Positions 1 to 9,208 are shown, numbered from the stretch's first letter. The stretch: 47,842 bases of DNA from Planctomyces sp. SH-PL62 (GCA_945893045.1 CAMDEA010000049.1:1-47842); one strand, 5' to 3'. Notes: generated from the sequence alone by a model not told the origin. Numbers and translations: made by a program.

Positions 1-2
1 CG

Positions 3-134
3 TCGTTCGCCGACATGCTCGGCACGCTCCGCCGGCTCAGCGTCCGGCAACAGGTTTTAACCTTGGCCCTCACAGGACCAGGGTCTCGAAAAATCCAACA
101 ACTCCTGGAAAACGCAGTGGCCTTGGCCACCTAA
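3..134 (+). CDS. C-terminal fragment of an unidentified ORF, possibly a transposase
   Basis: Frame 3 is open from the left edge to a TAA at 132-134 and encodes 43 residues (SFADMLGTLRRL..., ending NAVALAT). The amphipathic, Arg/Gln/Leu-rich tail resembles the C-terminal ends of some bacterial insertion-sequence transposases, but no catalytic motif is inside the window, so this is a guess from composition. It converges on the VWA gene. The 5' part lies outside the window. Reading frame and stop are seen directly; the product is uncertain. Confidence 0.4.
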   Translation, partial: SFADMLGTLRRLSVRQQVLTLALTGPGSRKIQQLLENAVALAT

Positions 135-199
135 ACTGCAAAAGTCGAACTGAGTCGCACGCATAAAGCTCTCCGTTTTTTCCAATCAGCCGGAACCAA

Positions 200-1474
200 T
201 CATCGCACCATCACGAACTGGCCGTAATTCCGTTTCGCAAGTTCTCGTAGAAACTCCTCGTGCGCGCCGCGGGCATCAATCCCCAGCGAATAAATGCTGG
301 TGCGCTGCAATGCGTTTTGAGCGGTGATCGCGCTGACGATCGTCGGCATGTCCACGATGCGGCCGGCGGTCGGCTCGCCATCGGACAGAAAATACATCGC
401 CTCCAAATTCGCGTCGGCCATCAAGCCGGCATAGAGCGCGTCGTAGCAGGCAGTCTTCTTTTCGGGAGTCAGCCGATACGCAAAGTTGCGAGACGCACGC
501 TTGTTGGAGTCCTCGGCCTGCACCAACTGAGCCATGAACGGCAGCACGTCGGTGTTGTAGGCAAAGTCATTGAAGTACGCGTAACGGTCGAGCGCGTCGA
601 CCGCTTTTTCCAATTGCTTGACCGCCTCTTCGAGTCGCGTGACGCCGTCCACGGACGAACGCATGCTGCCCGAGCGGTCGATCACAAACACGACTCGCTT
701 GGCGTAAACCGGTACGCCGAAGAATTCCGGCAGCGGTTCCGGCCAGGGAATGCGAGTGACCTCTCGACCTGGTAAGAGGGGCGTCGGCGGAGCGGCTTTG
801 GCGGCGAGTTGGAAAGTGTCCGATTGGTCCTTCCACCACGCGGTCCAGTGCTCGGAATGACCGCCGAAATTCTGACCGGTCAGCCGAGCAAGATGTTGCG
901 CCGTCTCAAAGCGTAACTGGCCATCAAACTTAGCCGACATCTCGATCAGGAACTCAACCGCGGCTTTGTCGGGCACTTGTGCCACGGCATCGACCAGGCA
1001 ACGCCGAAAGCCATAACTTTGCGTGAACTCTTTGCGCTTGGCGAGACTCACGATGCTCGGCAACAGCTTTGGATCTTTGCGTTCGGCCAACGAGGCCGCC
1101 GCGGCAAACGCCAGGTTGACGTCCGGCGTCTCGGTCAGCTTGACGACAAACTGAATGTCGTCGTCGCGTGATGACTGAACCAAACAGCGCAGCGATTGAG
1201 CCGTCAGCAGCGAGACATGCTTGGTACGCACATCACGATCGACCGATTCCTTGAGAGCATCGGCCACGACGGACTGCTGGATGGTCGCCGCGTCGACCAT
1301 CGCCAGAGCTTCGGCCCGGCGTTCCTCGGATCGCCCTTTCAGCAGTCCCGCCAGTCGCTGCGGAGCCACCGGCTTCGGCGCGGCTCGTCCGGCATTCACC
1401 TGCCCGAAAAGAGACGCGCCAGACAAGAACCAAACGCCAACCAAAAGCACTAGGCAGCGACGAAGCATAGTCAT
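200..1474 (-). CDS. Secreted HEAT-like / von Willebrand factor A domain protein
   Basis: 424 residues. A signal peptide (basic MTMLRR, then a hydrophobic stretch to about residue 24) indicates export. Residues about 40-215 are Ala/Leu-rich helical pairs reminiscent of HEAT-type repeats. Residues about 258-424 form a VWA domain with the metal-ion site DRSGSM (266-271) and a downstream FLSDGEPT segment. VWA domains bind ligands through a divalent cation; the partner here is unknown. A second in-frame ATG at 1466-1468 (residue 3) sits 8 bases after AGGA and may be the true start. The gene is monocistronic as far as seen. Family assignment is firm; role unknown. Confidence 0.85.
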   Translation of the reverse strand: MTMLRRCLVLLVGVWFLSGASLFGQVNAGRAAPKPVAPQRLAGLLKGRSEERRAEALAMVDAATIQQSVVADALKESVDRDVRTKHVSLLTAQSLRCLVQSSRDDDIQFVVKLTETPDVNLAFAAAASLAERKDPKLLPSIVSLAKRKEFTQSYGFRRCLVDAVAQVPDKAAVEFLIEMSAKFDGQLRFETAQHLARLTGQNFGGHSEHWTAWWKDQSDTFQLAAKAAPPTPLLPGREVTRIPWPEPLPEFFGVPVYAKRVVFVIDRSGSMRSSVDGVTRLEEAVKQLEKAVDALDRYAYFNDFAYNTDVLPFMAQLVQAEDSNKRASRNFAYRLTPEKKTACYDALYAGLMADANLEAMYFLSDGEPTAGRIVDMPTIVSAITAQNALQRTSIYSLGIDARGAHEEFLRELAKRNYGQFVMVR

Positions 1475-1567
1475 GATCCTCTTGAGAATGGATCAGAAGT
1501 GTCGAGCCGACGATACCTGTGCAAATCGCAACCGTCAATGTCCTGTCGGCGGCTGATGGAGAGAATG

Positions 1568-2335
1568 TCACTCCTGGGCGAGAATTCGGAAGGCGTTGAC
1601 CTCACGAATCTGGCGGAGCACCGAATCGGGCAGACCACTTTCGATCAGCTTCAGCTCCGACGATTCAAAATAAAACAACGGCGAATGCGAACCGAAAAGA
1701 ACTCGCTGATGAGACACCTGCTCGACCAATTTCGTGACTCCGGCCACGCTTTCGAGCATCGCGATGTCGAACCAGACCTGCCCGGCTTTGGCGACCTCGC
1801 CGCATTGCAGCACCGGCAGCGAGCGAAACGCATTCAACAAAACGAGCCGGAGCTTCGGCAGCTTCGAGACGATCCTGGCCAACGGCTTCGCATCAACATG
1901 CGGCACGCGATGCAGTGCGTGCTGAGTTCGCTCGTCTTCCATCGACAGCGCCAGTTGCACGATCAAGCCACGATCAATCGCGAGCGATAACAACTCGGCG
2001 AATCGCGGATCGTCGAGCGTGTAGCCGTGATAGTTCGGATGCAGACGCAGGCCCGGCATCTTGTGGACCTCGTGACAACGCCGCAGGTCGTCGTGCCAAT
2101 CGGGCAGCACAGGATTCACCGTCCCGAACGGCTTCAGGAAGTCGGCGAACTGCCGGCAGGAATCGGCGAGCCGCTGATTCACGGCGGCCATGTCGCGATG
2201 GAACAGCCCATCGAAGCTCCCGGCCCACGCCTGTGTCACGCCGCGTGCCTTGAGCTTGGCAACCAGCCGATCCGGTGCGTCGTCCGCGGACCGCCGAAAC
2301 GGCCAGCGTTCGAGATTGATGTTGGTGTCGATCAT
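1568..2335 (-). CDS. Amidohydrolase-related TIM-barrel protein lacking the N-terminal HxH
   Basis: 255 residues with the layout of the Amidohydrolase_2 family: N-terminal [12 protein letters not shown], then segments [24 protein letters not shown] and LVLLNAF that look like barrel strands. Active members start with a metal-binding Asp-x-His-x-His, but here the equivalent reads Asp-Thr-Asn-Ile-Asn, so the usual N-terminal metal ligands are absent. It may be non-catalytic or bind metal differently. It lies 80 bp downstream of, and on the same strand as, a second amidohydrolase gene, and a REPIN-like palindrome fills that gap. No signal peptide, so cytoplasmic. Substrate unknown. Confidence 0.75.
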   Translation of the reverse strand: MIDTNINLERWPFRRSADDAPDRLVAKLKARGVTQAWAGSFDGLFHRDMAAVNQRLADSCRQFADFLKPFGTVNPVLPDWHDDLRRCHEVHKMPGLRLHPNYHGYTLDDPRFAELLSLAIDRGLIVQLALSMEDERTQHALHRVPHVDAKPLARIVSKLPKLRLVLLNAFRSLPVLQCGEVAKAGQVWFDIAMLESVAGVTKLVEQVSHQRVLFGSHSPLFYFESSELKLIESGLPDSVLRQIREVNAFRILAQE

Positions 2336-2361
2336 GTTGGACTCGTGGGTCGTGTGTGTTC

Positions 2362-2419
2362 GTAGACCGGACGCCCACGTCCGGTCACTTTTCTGTTCGG
2401 ACGTAGGCGTCCGAACTAC
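2362..2419. repeat. REPIN-like palindrome doublet, CCGGACG core (copy 1)
   Basis: GTAG, hairpin ACCGGACGCCCACGTCCGGT, a 10-base spacer, hairpin TTCGGACGTAGGCGTCCGAA, then CTAC. It lies between the two amidohydrolase genes. Its CTAC end supplies the TAG stop (2416-2418, minus strand) of the upstream gene. Related copies are at 20982, 37743 and 39811. Confidence 0.85.
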
Positions 2420-3207
2420 TTCTTTTTGGCCCTCAAGGCCGCCTCGATCAGCCGCCGCAAGTTCTCGGAAAAGATCAGCCGCTTCGCGTCTTCAGAAATG
2501 TCGGCACCGAACACCTTCGCTAGTTGCGAGGCAAAGCTGCGTCCCGCGCTGTCGCTGCCGTAGATGATCCGCTCCGGGCCGAGTTCGCGTACGGCCATCT
2601 CGGTGAAACCGGCGGTCGGATCGGAGCCGGCCAATTCGATCGACACGTTCTTCAACGCGCGAATCGCGCGGATGCCCATTTCCCACTGACCGCCGGCGTG
2701 GCCGCAGATGAAATGCGTCTGCGGATGCCGTTTCGCCAACTCGACGAGGTCGAGCGGCGTCGATTCGCCGGGGTATTGCGTGCCGTCCTGCTTGAACCAG
2801 GTATGCTGAAAGATGACCGCCTGGAGTTCGCTGGCCTTACGGATGATTGCGTCGAGGTCGCGTTCGGAAGCTCGCTTCGCGACCCACAGCTTGATGCCGA
2901 CCATCGGGCCGTGCTTGATGCAGCGGTCCATCTCGGCGAGGCTAAAATCGACGTGCTCGCCACTGACGTAGCAGAAGCCGTGTGTTCGATTGGCCCAGTG
3001 CGACATGGCCTGCATGACGACATCGTTGTCGGTCTTGAGTTCTTCCGGCGTCGGTGTCTTCGACCAAGTGCTGCTGAAGAACAAACACAGCCGCTCGATG
3101 CCGTGCCGATCGGCGATCTCCAGGAGGTTGGCCATCTTTTCTTCCGGAGTGCGACCGGCGACTCCCAGCAGATGGCAATGCAAATCCCAGATGCGGTATT
3201 GCGGCAT
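2416..3207 (-). CDS. Metal-dependent amidohydrolase (Amidohydrolase_2 family)
   Basis: 263 residues. The N-terminus has WDLHCHLLG, the metal-binding His-x-His on strand 1. Later come [17 protein letters not shown] (His of the barrel) and IIYGSDSAG with the conserved Asp near the C-terminus; together these mark a TIM-barrel hydrolase of the amidohydrolase superfamily. No signal peptide, so cytoplasmic. It is first of a two-gene minus-strand unit with the related gene at 1568-2335 and diverges from the haem-c gene at 3409. Substrate cannot be told from sequence. The stop codon TAG lies within the CTAC end of a repeat. Confidence 0.88.
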   Translation of the reverse strand: MPQYRIWDLHCHLLGVAGRTPEEKMANLLEIADRHGIERLCLFFSSTWSKTPTPEELKTDNDVVMQAMSHWANRTHGFCYVSGEHVDFSLAEMDRCIKHGPMVGIKLWVAKRASERDLDAIIRKASELQAVIFQHTWFKQDGTQYPGESTPLDLVELAKRHPQTHFICGHAGGQWEMGIRAIRALKNVSIELAGSDPTAGFTEMAVRELGPERIIYGSDSAGRSFASQLAKVFGADISEDAKRLIFSENLRRLIEAALRAKKK

Positions 3208-3234
3208 GACTTTCTCGCGTTGAAATCAAAAATG

Positions 3235-3312
3235 GTACTACGGCCATCGGCATTCGGCAGACGGCTTTCGGCCGACAGCCGTGAGCCGATTGCCGACGGC
3301 CGTGATACCGTT
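3235..3312. repeat. GGC-ATCGGC type imperfect palindrome in a divergent promoter region
   Basis: Imperfect inverted repeat with outer arms GGTACTACGGCCATCGGC and GCCGACGGCCGTGATACC and an inner GGCTTTCGGCCGACAGCC hairpin. Related GCCGAT/GCCGAAAGCC palindromes are at 7536-7708 and 27548-27657. It lies in the 201-bp gap between divergent genes. Confidence 0.7.
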
Positions 3313-3408
3313 TTCTTGTCGCCACTTGAAATCGGCCAGCCTGGATCACGACGATACGCACCCCACCGCAATTTGCCCACCGAACACCCTGCCTCGATCT
3401 CAACAAGA

Positions 3409-5844
3409 ATGCCCATGAACCGATTTTTGCCGCCGCTGCTTTGCGGACTCGTGCTGCTTGTTCCAACTCAAAGCCAGTCGCAAGACGCTGCCCCGAACTT
3501 CAGCCAGGCGGGCACCGCGTTTTTGAAGAAGCACTGCCTGGAATGCCACAGCGGTGATAAGCCGAAGGCCGAGCTTTCGTTGGCCGATTTCACCGACAAC
3601 GCCTCGGTCGTCAAGAAACGCAAGACGTGGGAGTCGGTGCTGAAGATGGTTGAGTCCAGTGAGATGCCGCCGGACGACAAGCCGCAGCCCACGGCGAAAG
3701 AAATCGAAGCCTTCACGTCGCTCGCGCGAGCCGTCTTCGAGCATCACGACAAGCACGCGAAGCCGGATCCCGGCCGAGTCACCATGCGGCGGCTGAATCG
3801 CGTCGAGTACGCCAACACGCTGCGCGATCTCGTCGGCGCGGACTTCAACCCCGCCGCCGATTTTCCATCCGACGACATAGGCCACGGCTTCGACAACATC
3901 GGTGATGTGCTGACGCTCTCGCCCATTCTAATGGAGCAATACCTTGCGGCGGCCGAGACCGTCTCGCAGCGAGTCATCATCGCCAATCCGCCGGCTCCGG
4001 CGCGGCGTTATCTCTCCGGCCGGTTCTTGCAGCCCAACAACGCTCAGACATCGCAGGGACGATTCCGCACCATGAACCCAGCCGACGCCGAGCCGGTTCA
4101 TTCAGGGCCATTCGCCGCGCCGGGTGACTATCTCAAATTCTCCGCCGATGCCGATTTGATTCTGCGAGCGAACATGTATGCCGAGACGAAAGGCTCGTCG
4201 CCGGTGAAGGTCGCGCTGTTCATTTCCGGCGGCAAGCTCGCCGAAACGTCCAGCGACGAAGAAATCGATCAGCTCATGGGGGCGGCTCTGAAGACAATGA
4301 AGCCGCTGAAGATTTTGAAGATCTTCGAGATCACCGCTCGCGACGCGAAGAGCGTGCAGCAGATTGAATTCCCGATCAACCGCCGCGGGGATATTCAGCG
4401 AGCCGGTCTGGCGATCGTGAAGCCGCCCGAAGGAGAGGAAACTCCGCAGCTTTTCATCGAGCACATCTGGAGCGAAGGACCGCTGGAAACGCGGCCGGCA
4501 TCGCAGTTGATGTTGCTGAAGTGCTCGGCTGATAAACCGCAAGCCGAGCAAACTCGCGAAGTCCTGACGCGGTTGTTGTCGCGCGGCTACCGACGCCCCG
4601 CAACACCTCAAGAAGTCGAGGTGATGGCGAAGGTGGTCGATCAACTCGTTGCCAGTGGCGAGAGGTGGGAAGCCGGAATGCAATGGGCCGTGCAGGCGGT
4701 CCTCTGTTCGCCGAAGTTTTTGTTTCGAGTCGAACTCGATGACCGCCCCGATCGCCCGGAAGCTCGGCCGATCGACGAGTTTCATCTTGCCTCGCGCCTG
4801 TCGTACTTCCTGTGGAACACAATGCCGGATGACGAATTGTTCGACCTCGCGCGGCGCGGCGAGCTTTCGAAAAACCTCGAACCGCAAGTTCTCCGCATGT
4901 TGAAAGACCAGCGTGCCGTTCCCGCGCTGGTCGATCAGTTCGCGATGCAGTGGCTGCAACTCAAGCGGTTGGAGTTGATCGCTCCGGATGGAAAACTCTT
5001 CCCGGATTTCAATGAGAATCTCCGCCGCGCGATGCTCGCCGAGACGCGGATGTTTCTCGAAACGCTGCTGACCGAGGATCGCAGTTTGTTGGAGTTGCTC
5101 GCGGCCGATTTCACATTCGTGAACGAACCGCTCGCTCGGCATTACGGCATCGCCGACACGAACGGCAATCGAGTCGGCCAGAAACCGGATCGGGACAAAG
5201 GCCAGCCGATTCGCGGTCCGCAGTTTGTCCGAGTCAACGTCGGCTCCACCGGCCGAGGCGGTTTGCTCACTCAAGCGAGTCTGCTGACAGTTACCTCCAA
5301 TCCAACCCGCACCTCGCCGGTCAAACGAGGACGCTGGGTGCTGGAACAATTGCTCGGCACACCGCCGCCACCACCACCGCCGAACGTGCCGGAACTGGAG
5401 CAAGGCGAGAAGCTGACCGGCTCATTGCGGCAACGTATGGAACAGCATCGTGCGAATCCCAGTTGCGCGAACTGTCACGCTCGCATGGACCCGCTGGGAT
5501 TCGCCTTCGAGAACTTCGACGCCATCGGCCGCTACCGCGAGAAGGATGGCGAGTTTCCGATCGACCCGGCGGGAGAACTGCCGACCGGTGAGAAGTTTTC
5601 CGGGCCGGGTGAACTCAAAGAGATTCTGAAGACGCGACAGGCTCTGTTCGCGCGGTGCATCACCGAAAAGCTGCTGACGTACGCTCTTGGTCGAGGTCTT
5701 GAATACTACGACCGGCCCTCCGTTGATCGGATCACGACCGCTCTGGGGCAGAACGGGTATCGGTTCTCGACGCTGATCGTCGAGTCGGTGAAGAGCGAAC
5801 CGTTCCGCCTGCGACGCGGGCTTGGGCCAGACGACAAGAAATAA
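3409..5844 (+). CDS. Planctomycete haem-c protein with DUF1587/DUF1592/DUF1588/DUF1585 domains
   Basis: 811 residues from ATG 3409 (ATG 3415 is also possible); a signal peptide follows (LLCGLVLLVP). A haem-c motif CLECH (43-47) sits in the Planctomycete cytochrome-c-like domain. Then come DUF1587 (MRRLNRVEYANTLRDLVG), DUF1592 (SRLSYFLWNTMPDDEL through AADFTFVNEPLARHYGI), DUF1588 (GGLLTQASLLTVTSNP...KRGRWVLEQLLG) with a second CANCH (686-690), and DUF1585 (TEKLLTYALGRGLEYYDRP). The order is that of full-length family members. These are abundant periplasmic proteins of unknown function in planctomycetes. The usual DUF1552 partner is not adjacent here. The open frame continues upstream to 2524, but that part overlaps the divergent gene and lacks a signal peptide. 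Confidence 0.92.
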   Translation: MPMNRFLPPLLCGLVLLVPTQSQSQDAAPNFSQAGTAFLKKHCLECHSGDKPKAELSLADFTDNASVVKKRKTWESVLKMVESSEMPPDDKPQPTAKEIEAFTSLARAVFEHHDKHAKPDPGRVTMRRLNRVEYANTLRDLVGADFNPAADFPSDDIGHGFDNIGDVLTLSPILMEQYLAAAETVSQRVIIANPPAPARRYLSGRFLQPNNAQTSQGRFRTMNPADAEPVHSGPFAAPGDYLKFSADADLILRANMYAETKGSSPVKVALFISGGKLAETSSDEEIDQLMGAALKTMKPLKILKIFEITARDAKSVQQIEFPINRRGDIQRAGLAIVKPPEGEETPQLFIEHIWSEGPLETRPASQLMLLKCSADKPQAEQTREVLTRLLSRGYRRPATPQEVEVMAKVVDQLVASGERWEAGMQWAVQAVLCSPKFLFRVELDDRPDRPEARPIDEFHLASRLSYFLWNTMPDDELFDLARRGELSKNLEPQVLRMLKDQRAVPALVDQFAMQWLQLKRLELIAPDGKLFPDFNENLRRAMLAETRMFLETLLTEDRSLLELLAADFTFVNEPLARHYGIADTNGNRVGQKPDRDKGQPIRGPQFVRVNVGSTGRGGLLTQASLLTVTSNPTRTSPVKRGRWVLEQLLGTPPPPPPPNVPELEQGEKLTGSLRQRMEQHRANPSCANCHARMDPLGFAFENFDAIGRYREKDGEFPIDPAGELPTGEKFSGPGELKEILKTRQALFARCITEKLLTYALGRGLEYYDRPSVDRITTALGQNGYRFSTLIVESVKSEPFRLRRGLGPDDKK

Positions 5845-5856
5845 GGCAGAGCGCTC

Positions 5857-5922
5857 GTTGTGACCCAATTCATCGGGTCGAGAGATGTGGGAAGTCGCTC
5901 GCCCCAATGAACGGGGCACTAC
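5857..5922. repeat. REPIN-like palindrome doublet between convergent genes
   Basis: GTTG, hairpin GACCC...GGGTC, spacer, hairpin GCCCC...GGGGC, then ACTAC. The outer arms GCGCTCGTTGTG and CACTACGAGCGC extend the symmetry to about 5851-5928. It lies between two convergent genes and supplies the TAG stop (5919-5921) of the minus-strand gene. Confidence 0.75.
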
Positions 5923-7526
5923 GAGCGCGAAAACTTCCGCAACACGTTGGCTGTGATCCGTGAGACGTGGTCGTCGATCGGAATGCTGCTGGGCCAACAG
6001 ATGGAGCCGGCGGAGAACGTCCCACCTCCCGACTCGGTGTCGAAGATCGACATCTCCGCGCCGCCGTCGTCGGGGTTGAGACCCTTCGCGAGCATTCGCG
6101 TTCCTTTGGGAGAACTGGCCGAGATCTTGTCGGTCTCGTGGCCGGAGGCTCCGCCGGGGCAGCGGCGGTGCAGGCTCTTCTCGCCGAACGTGTCGCCGTT
6201 CTTCAGGCCGGTCCCCTCGAAGCACCAGTGCGTGTCGTCGGTGACTCGGTAAGGCGCTCCGGTCATGATGCCGCTGGGCGTGAAGACGACTCCCAGCAAG
6301 TTCGCTTCCGACTCGTGCCGCTTGGCGAGCCGGCTTTCGGCTCCGATCCCTTCGGGCCAGAGGCTGGTCATCGTGCCGTTGTGGACGGTCATCGTGTCGT
6401 TGTCGTGCAGCGTGACTTCGCAGTTCACGCCGTTGCCGCCGAGATACATCAGCCGGCCCCCCTCGTGGAACACCCAGTGTTTCACGCGGTCGTACATCGT
6501 CCGCGTCCAATACTCCGGATGCGTGCTGATGATGAGCACTTTGTACTTCGACAGGTCAAGCACCCCGCCGTGTAGTTGCGTCTCGGAATAGAAGTCGTAG
6601 GCGAAGCCCTCCCGCTCCAGCCAGCCGAGCAGTCGCCATTCGGCCGGAGCAATGTGGCACGCGGCGCGGCCCTCGATCGGGTCGGTGATCTGTTCGGAGA
6701 GCGCGATGTCGTTGATCGGTTCCGGCCGCTCGAACGAGAGTGGGGCGTAGTCGTTCCAACCCCAGGTCTGAAACTTCGGGTCGATGTACCGAGCGATCTC
6801 TTGCCGCGAGTTGACGACCGGCACGTCGGGCAGCGCGTTCGCGTGGATGTAGTTGCTGCGTCCACCGAAATTGTTGTAGCAGTTCCAAGTGATGTTCGAC
6901 GCGAGCACCGCCACCGGCGCAGTCGGCTTGGCGGGCGCGACGACCCACGGAAACGCGAAGGCTCGGCCGGACGCGGTACTCGCGTGGAAGTAGTACAAAC
7001 CCGACCGCTGCGGAGCCTGAACCATCTGTTTCTGAGCCGGGCTGGTATAGCCGAACTTATTCCATTCAACGCCGGTCTGTGTGTAATCGCCATCGGGAGT
7101 GATCTGCATCATCGCTCGCGGCCCGTGCTCGTCGTGCCAGCCGAGTCCGCAGACTCGCTCTTTCGTCCAGCCGTACCGCCACAACTCCAAGTGAAAGCAC
7201 TCGACCGAGTGGACTCGAAACTCGGCCTCTTCGCCCGACCGCACACACTTCGGCCACGCATAGCCGAGCAGCCCGTCCGACAGCAGCCGGAAGTGATGCG
7301 GCTGCGTGGTTGGCAACGTGAGCCGGACTCGCTTGCCGCCGAAGCCGGGCCGTTGCAGCGTGACGGCGTACTCGCCGCGCGGCAGGTCGAGATGCACGGA
7401 GCCGCTGGCGCGAGAACGTGTCTCCCACGATTGGCCTTGCTCGTTGACGAACTCCAACAGGACGTCCGAAACCGCAACGTAGCGCTCGTCACTGACAAAC
7501 CCGATCAACATGGTGATGGTCTCCAA
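5919..7526 (-). CDS. N,N-dimethylformamidase large-subunit-like protein
   Basis: 535 residues; ATG at 7509-7511 (residue 6) is an alternative start. Residues about 10-80 look like a carboxypeptidase-regulatory/CNA-type beta-sandwich (PRGEYAVTLQRPGFGG). The rest matches the C-terminal domain of the N,N-dimethylformamidase beta subunit family: NITWNCYNNFGGRSNYIHAN, VLIISTHPEYWT, RLMYLGGNGVN and a late GGGTFSAGSICWPSS. Known members hydrolyse dimethylformamide, but most homologues are uncharacterised and act on unknown amides or may be non-enzymatic. No signal peptide. Monocistronic, convergent with the haem-c gene. Confidence 0.8.
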   Translation of the reverse strand: METITMLIGFVSDERYVAVSDVLLEFVNEQGQSWETRSRASGSVHLDLPRGEYAVTLQRPGFGGKRVRLTLPTTQPHHFRLLSDGLLGYAWPKCVRSGEEAEFRVHSVECFHLELWRYGWTKERVCGLGWHDEHGPRAMMQITPDGDYTQTGVEWNKFGYTSPAQKQMVQAPQRSGLYYFHASTASGRAFAFPWVVAPAKPTAPVAVLASNITWNCYNNFGGRSNYIHANALPDVPVVNSRQEIARYIDPKFQTWGWNDYAPLSFERPEPINDIALSEQITDPIEGRAACHIAPAEWRLLGWLEREGFAYDFYSETQLHGGVLDLSKYKVLIISTHPEYWTRTMYDRVKHWVFHEGGRLMYLGGNGVNCEVTLHDNDTMTVHNGTMTSLWPEGIGAESRLAKRHESEANLLGVVFTPSGIMTGAPYRVTDDTHWCFEGTGLKNGDTFGEKSLHRRCPGGASGHETDKISASSPKGTRMLAKGLNPDDGGAEMSIFDTESGGGTFSAGSICWPSSIPIDDHVSRITANVLRKFSRS

Positions 7527-7535
7527 ATGGTTGTG

Positions 7536-7708
7536 CCGGCCGAAAGCCGACGGCCGTTATCTTTTTTCCCGCGCTCCGTCTTTCGTGAGCCGCAAGGCGC
7601 TAGCCGCGGGTCGAGGAAAACAACCCGCGGCTAGCGCCTTGCGGCTCACTTAACGATTCACGAAAAAGGATAACGGCTATCGGCTGTCGGCTCACGGCAT
7701 TCGGCCGG
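7536..7708. repeat. Outer GCCGAAAGCC / GGATAACGGC palindrome enclosing another palindrome
   Basis: Left arm GGCCGAAAGCCGACGGCC followed by GTTATC. The right side has GGATAACGGCTATCGGC and ends GGCATTCGGCCGG. The palindrome at 7585-7649 sits in its loop, giving a nested structure. It fills most of the divergent 273-bp gap between 7526 and 7800. Confidence 0.7.
7585..7649. repeat. Near-perfect inverted repeat, GTGAGCCGCAAGGCG arms
   Basis: 27-bp arms beginning GTGAGCCGCAAGGCGCTAGC and ending in its reverse complement, with an 11-base loop. A diverged relative forms the outer arms of the nested palindrome at 34718-34886. Confidence 0.85.
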
Positions 7709-7799
7709 ACGAACGTGCGAACTCGTGTTGCCGGGTTTGTGCGGCCTCTGCTACAAGCCGCGCCCTTTGGAGACTTTCGGTTAGCGCAGGAGAGATCGT

Positions 7800-8048
7800 A
7801 TGAATGCTCCGCAATTCCTCGCCGCGTTGCATGAACTGTTTGACGTCACTGCGGGCTCGATCCACAAAGAGACGGTGTTGCAGGACATCGCCGGTTGGAG
7901 TTCGATGACCTTCATCGGCCTGATCGCGATGCTTGATGAGGACTTCGGAGTGCGGATTTCTCCGGGCACGATCCTGCGTTGTCACACCGTGGAAGACCTG
8001 ATGGACGAAGTCGCTGCCGAGCTAACTCCCACGAAGATGGCGGCATGA
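7800..8048 (+). CDS. Acyl carrier protein
   Basis: 82 residues, the usual ACP size. The segment LQDIAGWSSMTFIGLIAMLDEDFGV aligns with the ACP helix II signature W-D-S-L; Ser35 would carry 4'-phosphopantetheine, with the normal Asp replaced by Ser and the Leu by Met. A good AGGAGA at 7788-7793 precedes the ATG. It is first in a plus-strand run with a KAS III gene 52 bp downstream, so it probably presents the growing acyl chain for that enzyme rather than for bulk fatty-acid synthesis. Specialised ACPs of this kind occur in acyl-sugar and secondary-metabolite loci. Phosphopantetheinylation is inferred, not shown. Confidence 0.85.
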   Translation: MNAPQFLAALHELFDVTAGSIHKETVLQDIAGWSSMTFIGLIAMLDEDFGVRISPGTILRCHTVEDLMDEVAAELTPTKMAA

Positions 8049-8100
8049 GCGGGGAGTTGGCTATCCTGCCGCCCCTGATAAAGCCCTCGAGAAATGATTC

Positions 8101-9138
8101 ATGCAGGCGATTCTTAAAGCGATCGAGTACTACTTGCCGCCGCAGGTTCTCAACAACCCGCAGTTATGCGAGATCGCGCCCAACTGGTCGCCTCAGAAAA
8201 TTCAAAGCAAAACCGGCATCGAGGAGCGACGCATCTCCGAAGAAGAAGAGTTGTCGTCCGATCTCGCCGTCAAAGCGGTCACGAAGCTGTTTGAGTCGGG
8301 AGCGTGCCAGCCCGAAGACATCGACTACTTGATGCTCTGCACGCAGTCCCCCGATTACTTTCTGCCGACAACCGCCTGCCTGCTGCAGCACCGGCTCGGC
8401 CTGCGGACCAGTTGCGGGGCGCTGGACTTTAACCTCGGCTGTTCGGGGTTCATCTACGGCCTCGGCATGGCCAAGGGCTTGATCGAGACCGGCCAGGTCA
8501 AAAACGTGCTGGTCGTCACCGCAGAGACCTACACCAAATTCATCACGCCGACGGACATGTCAGTTCGCACGCTGTTCGGCGACGCCTCCGCCGCGACGCT
8601 GATCACCGCTCAGGATTCGCACAGCGAACAAGCCCCCGCGATCGGTCCTTTTGTGTACGGCACGGACGGACGCGGAGCCAAGAACCTCATCGTCCAGACG
8701 GGGGGGATGCGCAAGCCGGTCGCCGGGTTCGCCAGCGGCGGCGGAGTCGAGGACGCCGATGAACATGTCCTGGTCCCTCCGACGCTCTACATGAACGGGC
8801 CGGAAATTTTCCTCTTCACGCTCGACGCCGTGCCCGATTTGGTCGCTGGCATTTGCAGTCGCGCCGGCATCACCTTCGACGACGTCGATCTGTTTCTCTT
8901 CCACCAAGCCAACGAATACATGCTGCGGCACCTGCGGGACAAAATCGAAATCCCGCCGGAACGCTTCTATGTCTCCATGAGCCACTGCGGCAACACGGTC
9001 TCGTCCACGATCCCCATCGCCCTGAAAGAAGCCCACAAAGCTGGACGCCTGAAAATTGGCGACCGTGTCATGCTGGTCGGGTTTGGCGTCGGTTATTCGT
9101 GGGGCGCGACGATGCTGCGGTGGGCGATGAATACGTAG
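8101..9138 (+). CDS. 3-oxoacyl-ACP synthase III (FabH-like)
   Basis: 345 residues. The thiolase-fold catalytic triad is intact: Cys114 in DFNLGCSGFIYG, His268 in FLFHQAN and Asn298 in SHCGNTVSS. KAS III condenses an acyl-CoA or acyl-ACP starter with malonyl-ACP. Placement between a dedicated ACP and a sugar-type aminotransferase suggests a specialised short-chain product, perhaps an acyl group for an aminosugar; this is inference. The housekeeping FabH role cannot be excluded. The TAG stop (9136-9138) is part of the GTAG start of a palindrome. Confidence 0.9.
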   Translation: MQAILKAIEYYLPPQVLNNPQLCEIAPNWSPQKIQSKTGIEERRISEEEELSSDLAVKAVTKLFESGACQPEDIDYLMLCTQSPDYFLPTTACLLQHRLGLRTSCGALDFNLGCSGFIYGLGMAKGLIETGQVKNVLVVTAETYTKFITPTDMSVRTLFGDASAATLITAQDSHSEQAPAIGPFVYGTDGRGAKNLIVQTGGMRKPVAGFASGGGVEDADEHVLVPPTLYMNGPEIFLFTLDAVPDLVAGICSRAGITFDDVDLFLFHQANEYMLRHLRDKIEIPPERFYVSMSHCGNTVSSTIPIALKEAHKAGRLKIGDRVMLVGFGVGYSWGATMLRWAMNT

Positions 9139-9188
9139 CCGAGTCACTCCGTGACTCGAGCGTTCCGGTCACGGAGTGACCGGTCTAC
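9135..9188. repeat. REPIN-like palindrome doublet (GAGTCAC core)
   Basis: GTAG, hairpin CCGAGTCACTCCGTGACTCG, short spacer, hairpin CCGGTCACGGAGTGACCGG, T, CTAC. It supplies the TAG stop of the KAS III gene and ends 5 bases before the GGAAAGG ribosome-binding site of the next gene. Confidence 0.85.
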
Positions 9189-9208
9189 TTTGCGGAAAGG
9201 ATTCCGAA

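Noticed and set aside
2524..3408. Upstream extension of the haem-c/DUF1592 ORF
   Set aside because: It is antisense to a well-supported amidohydrolase gene and the signal peptide begins at 3409/3415.
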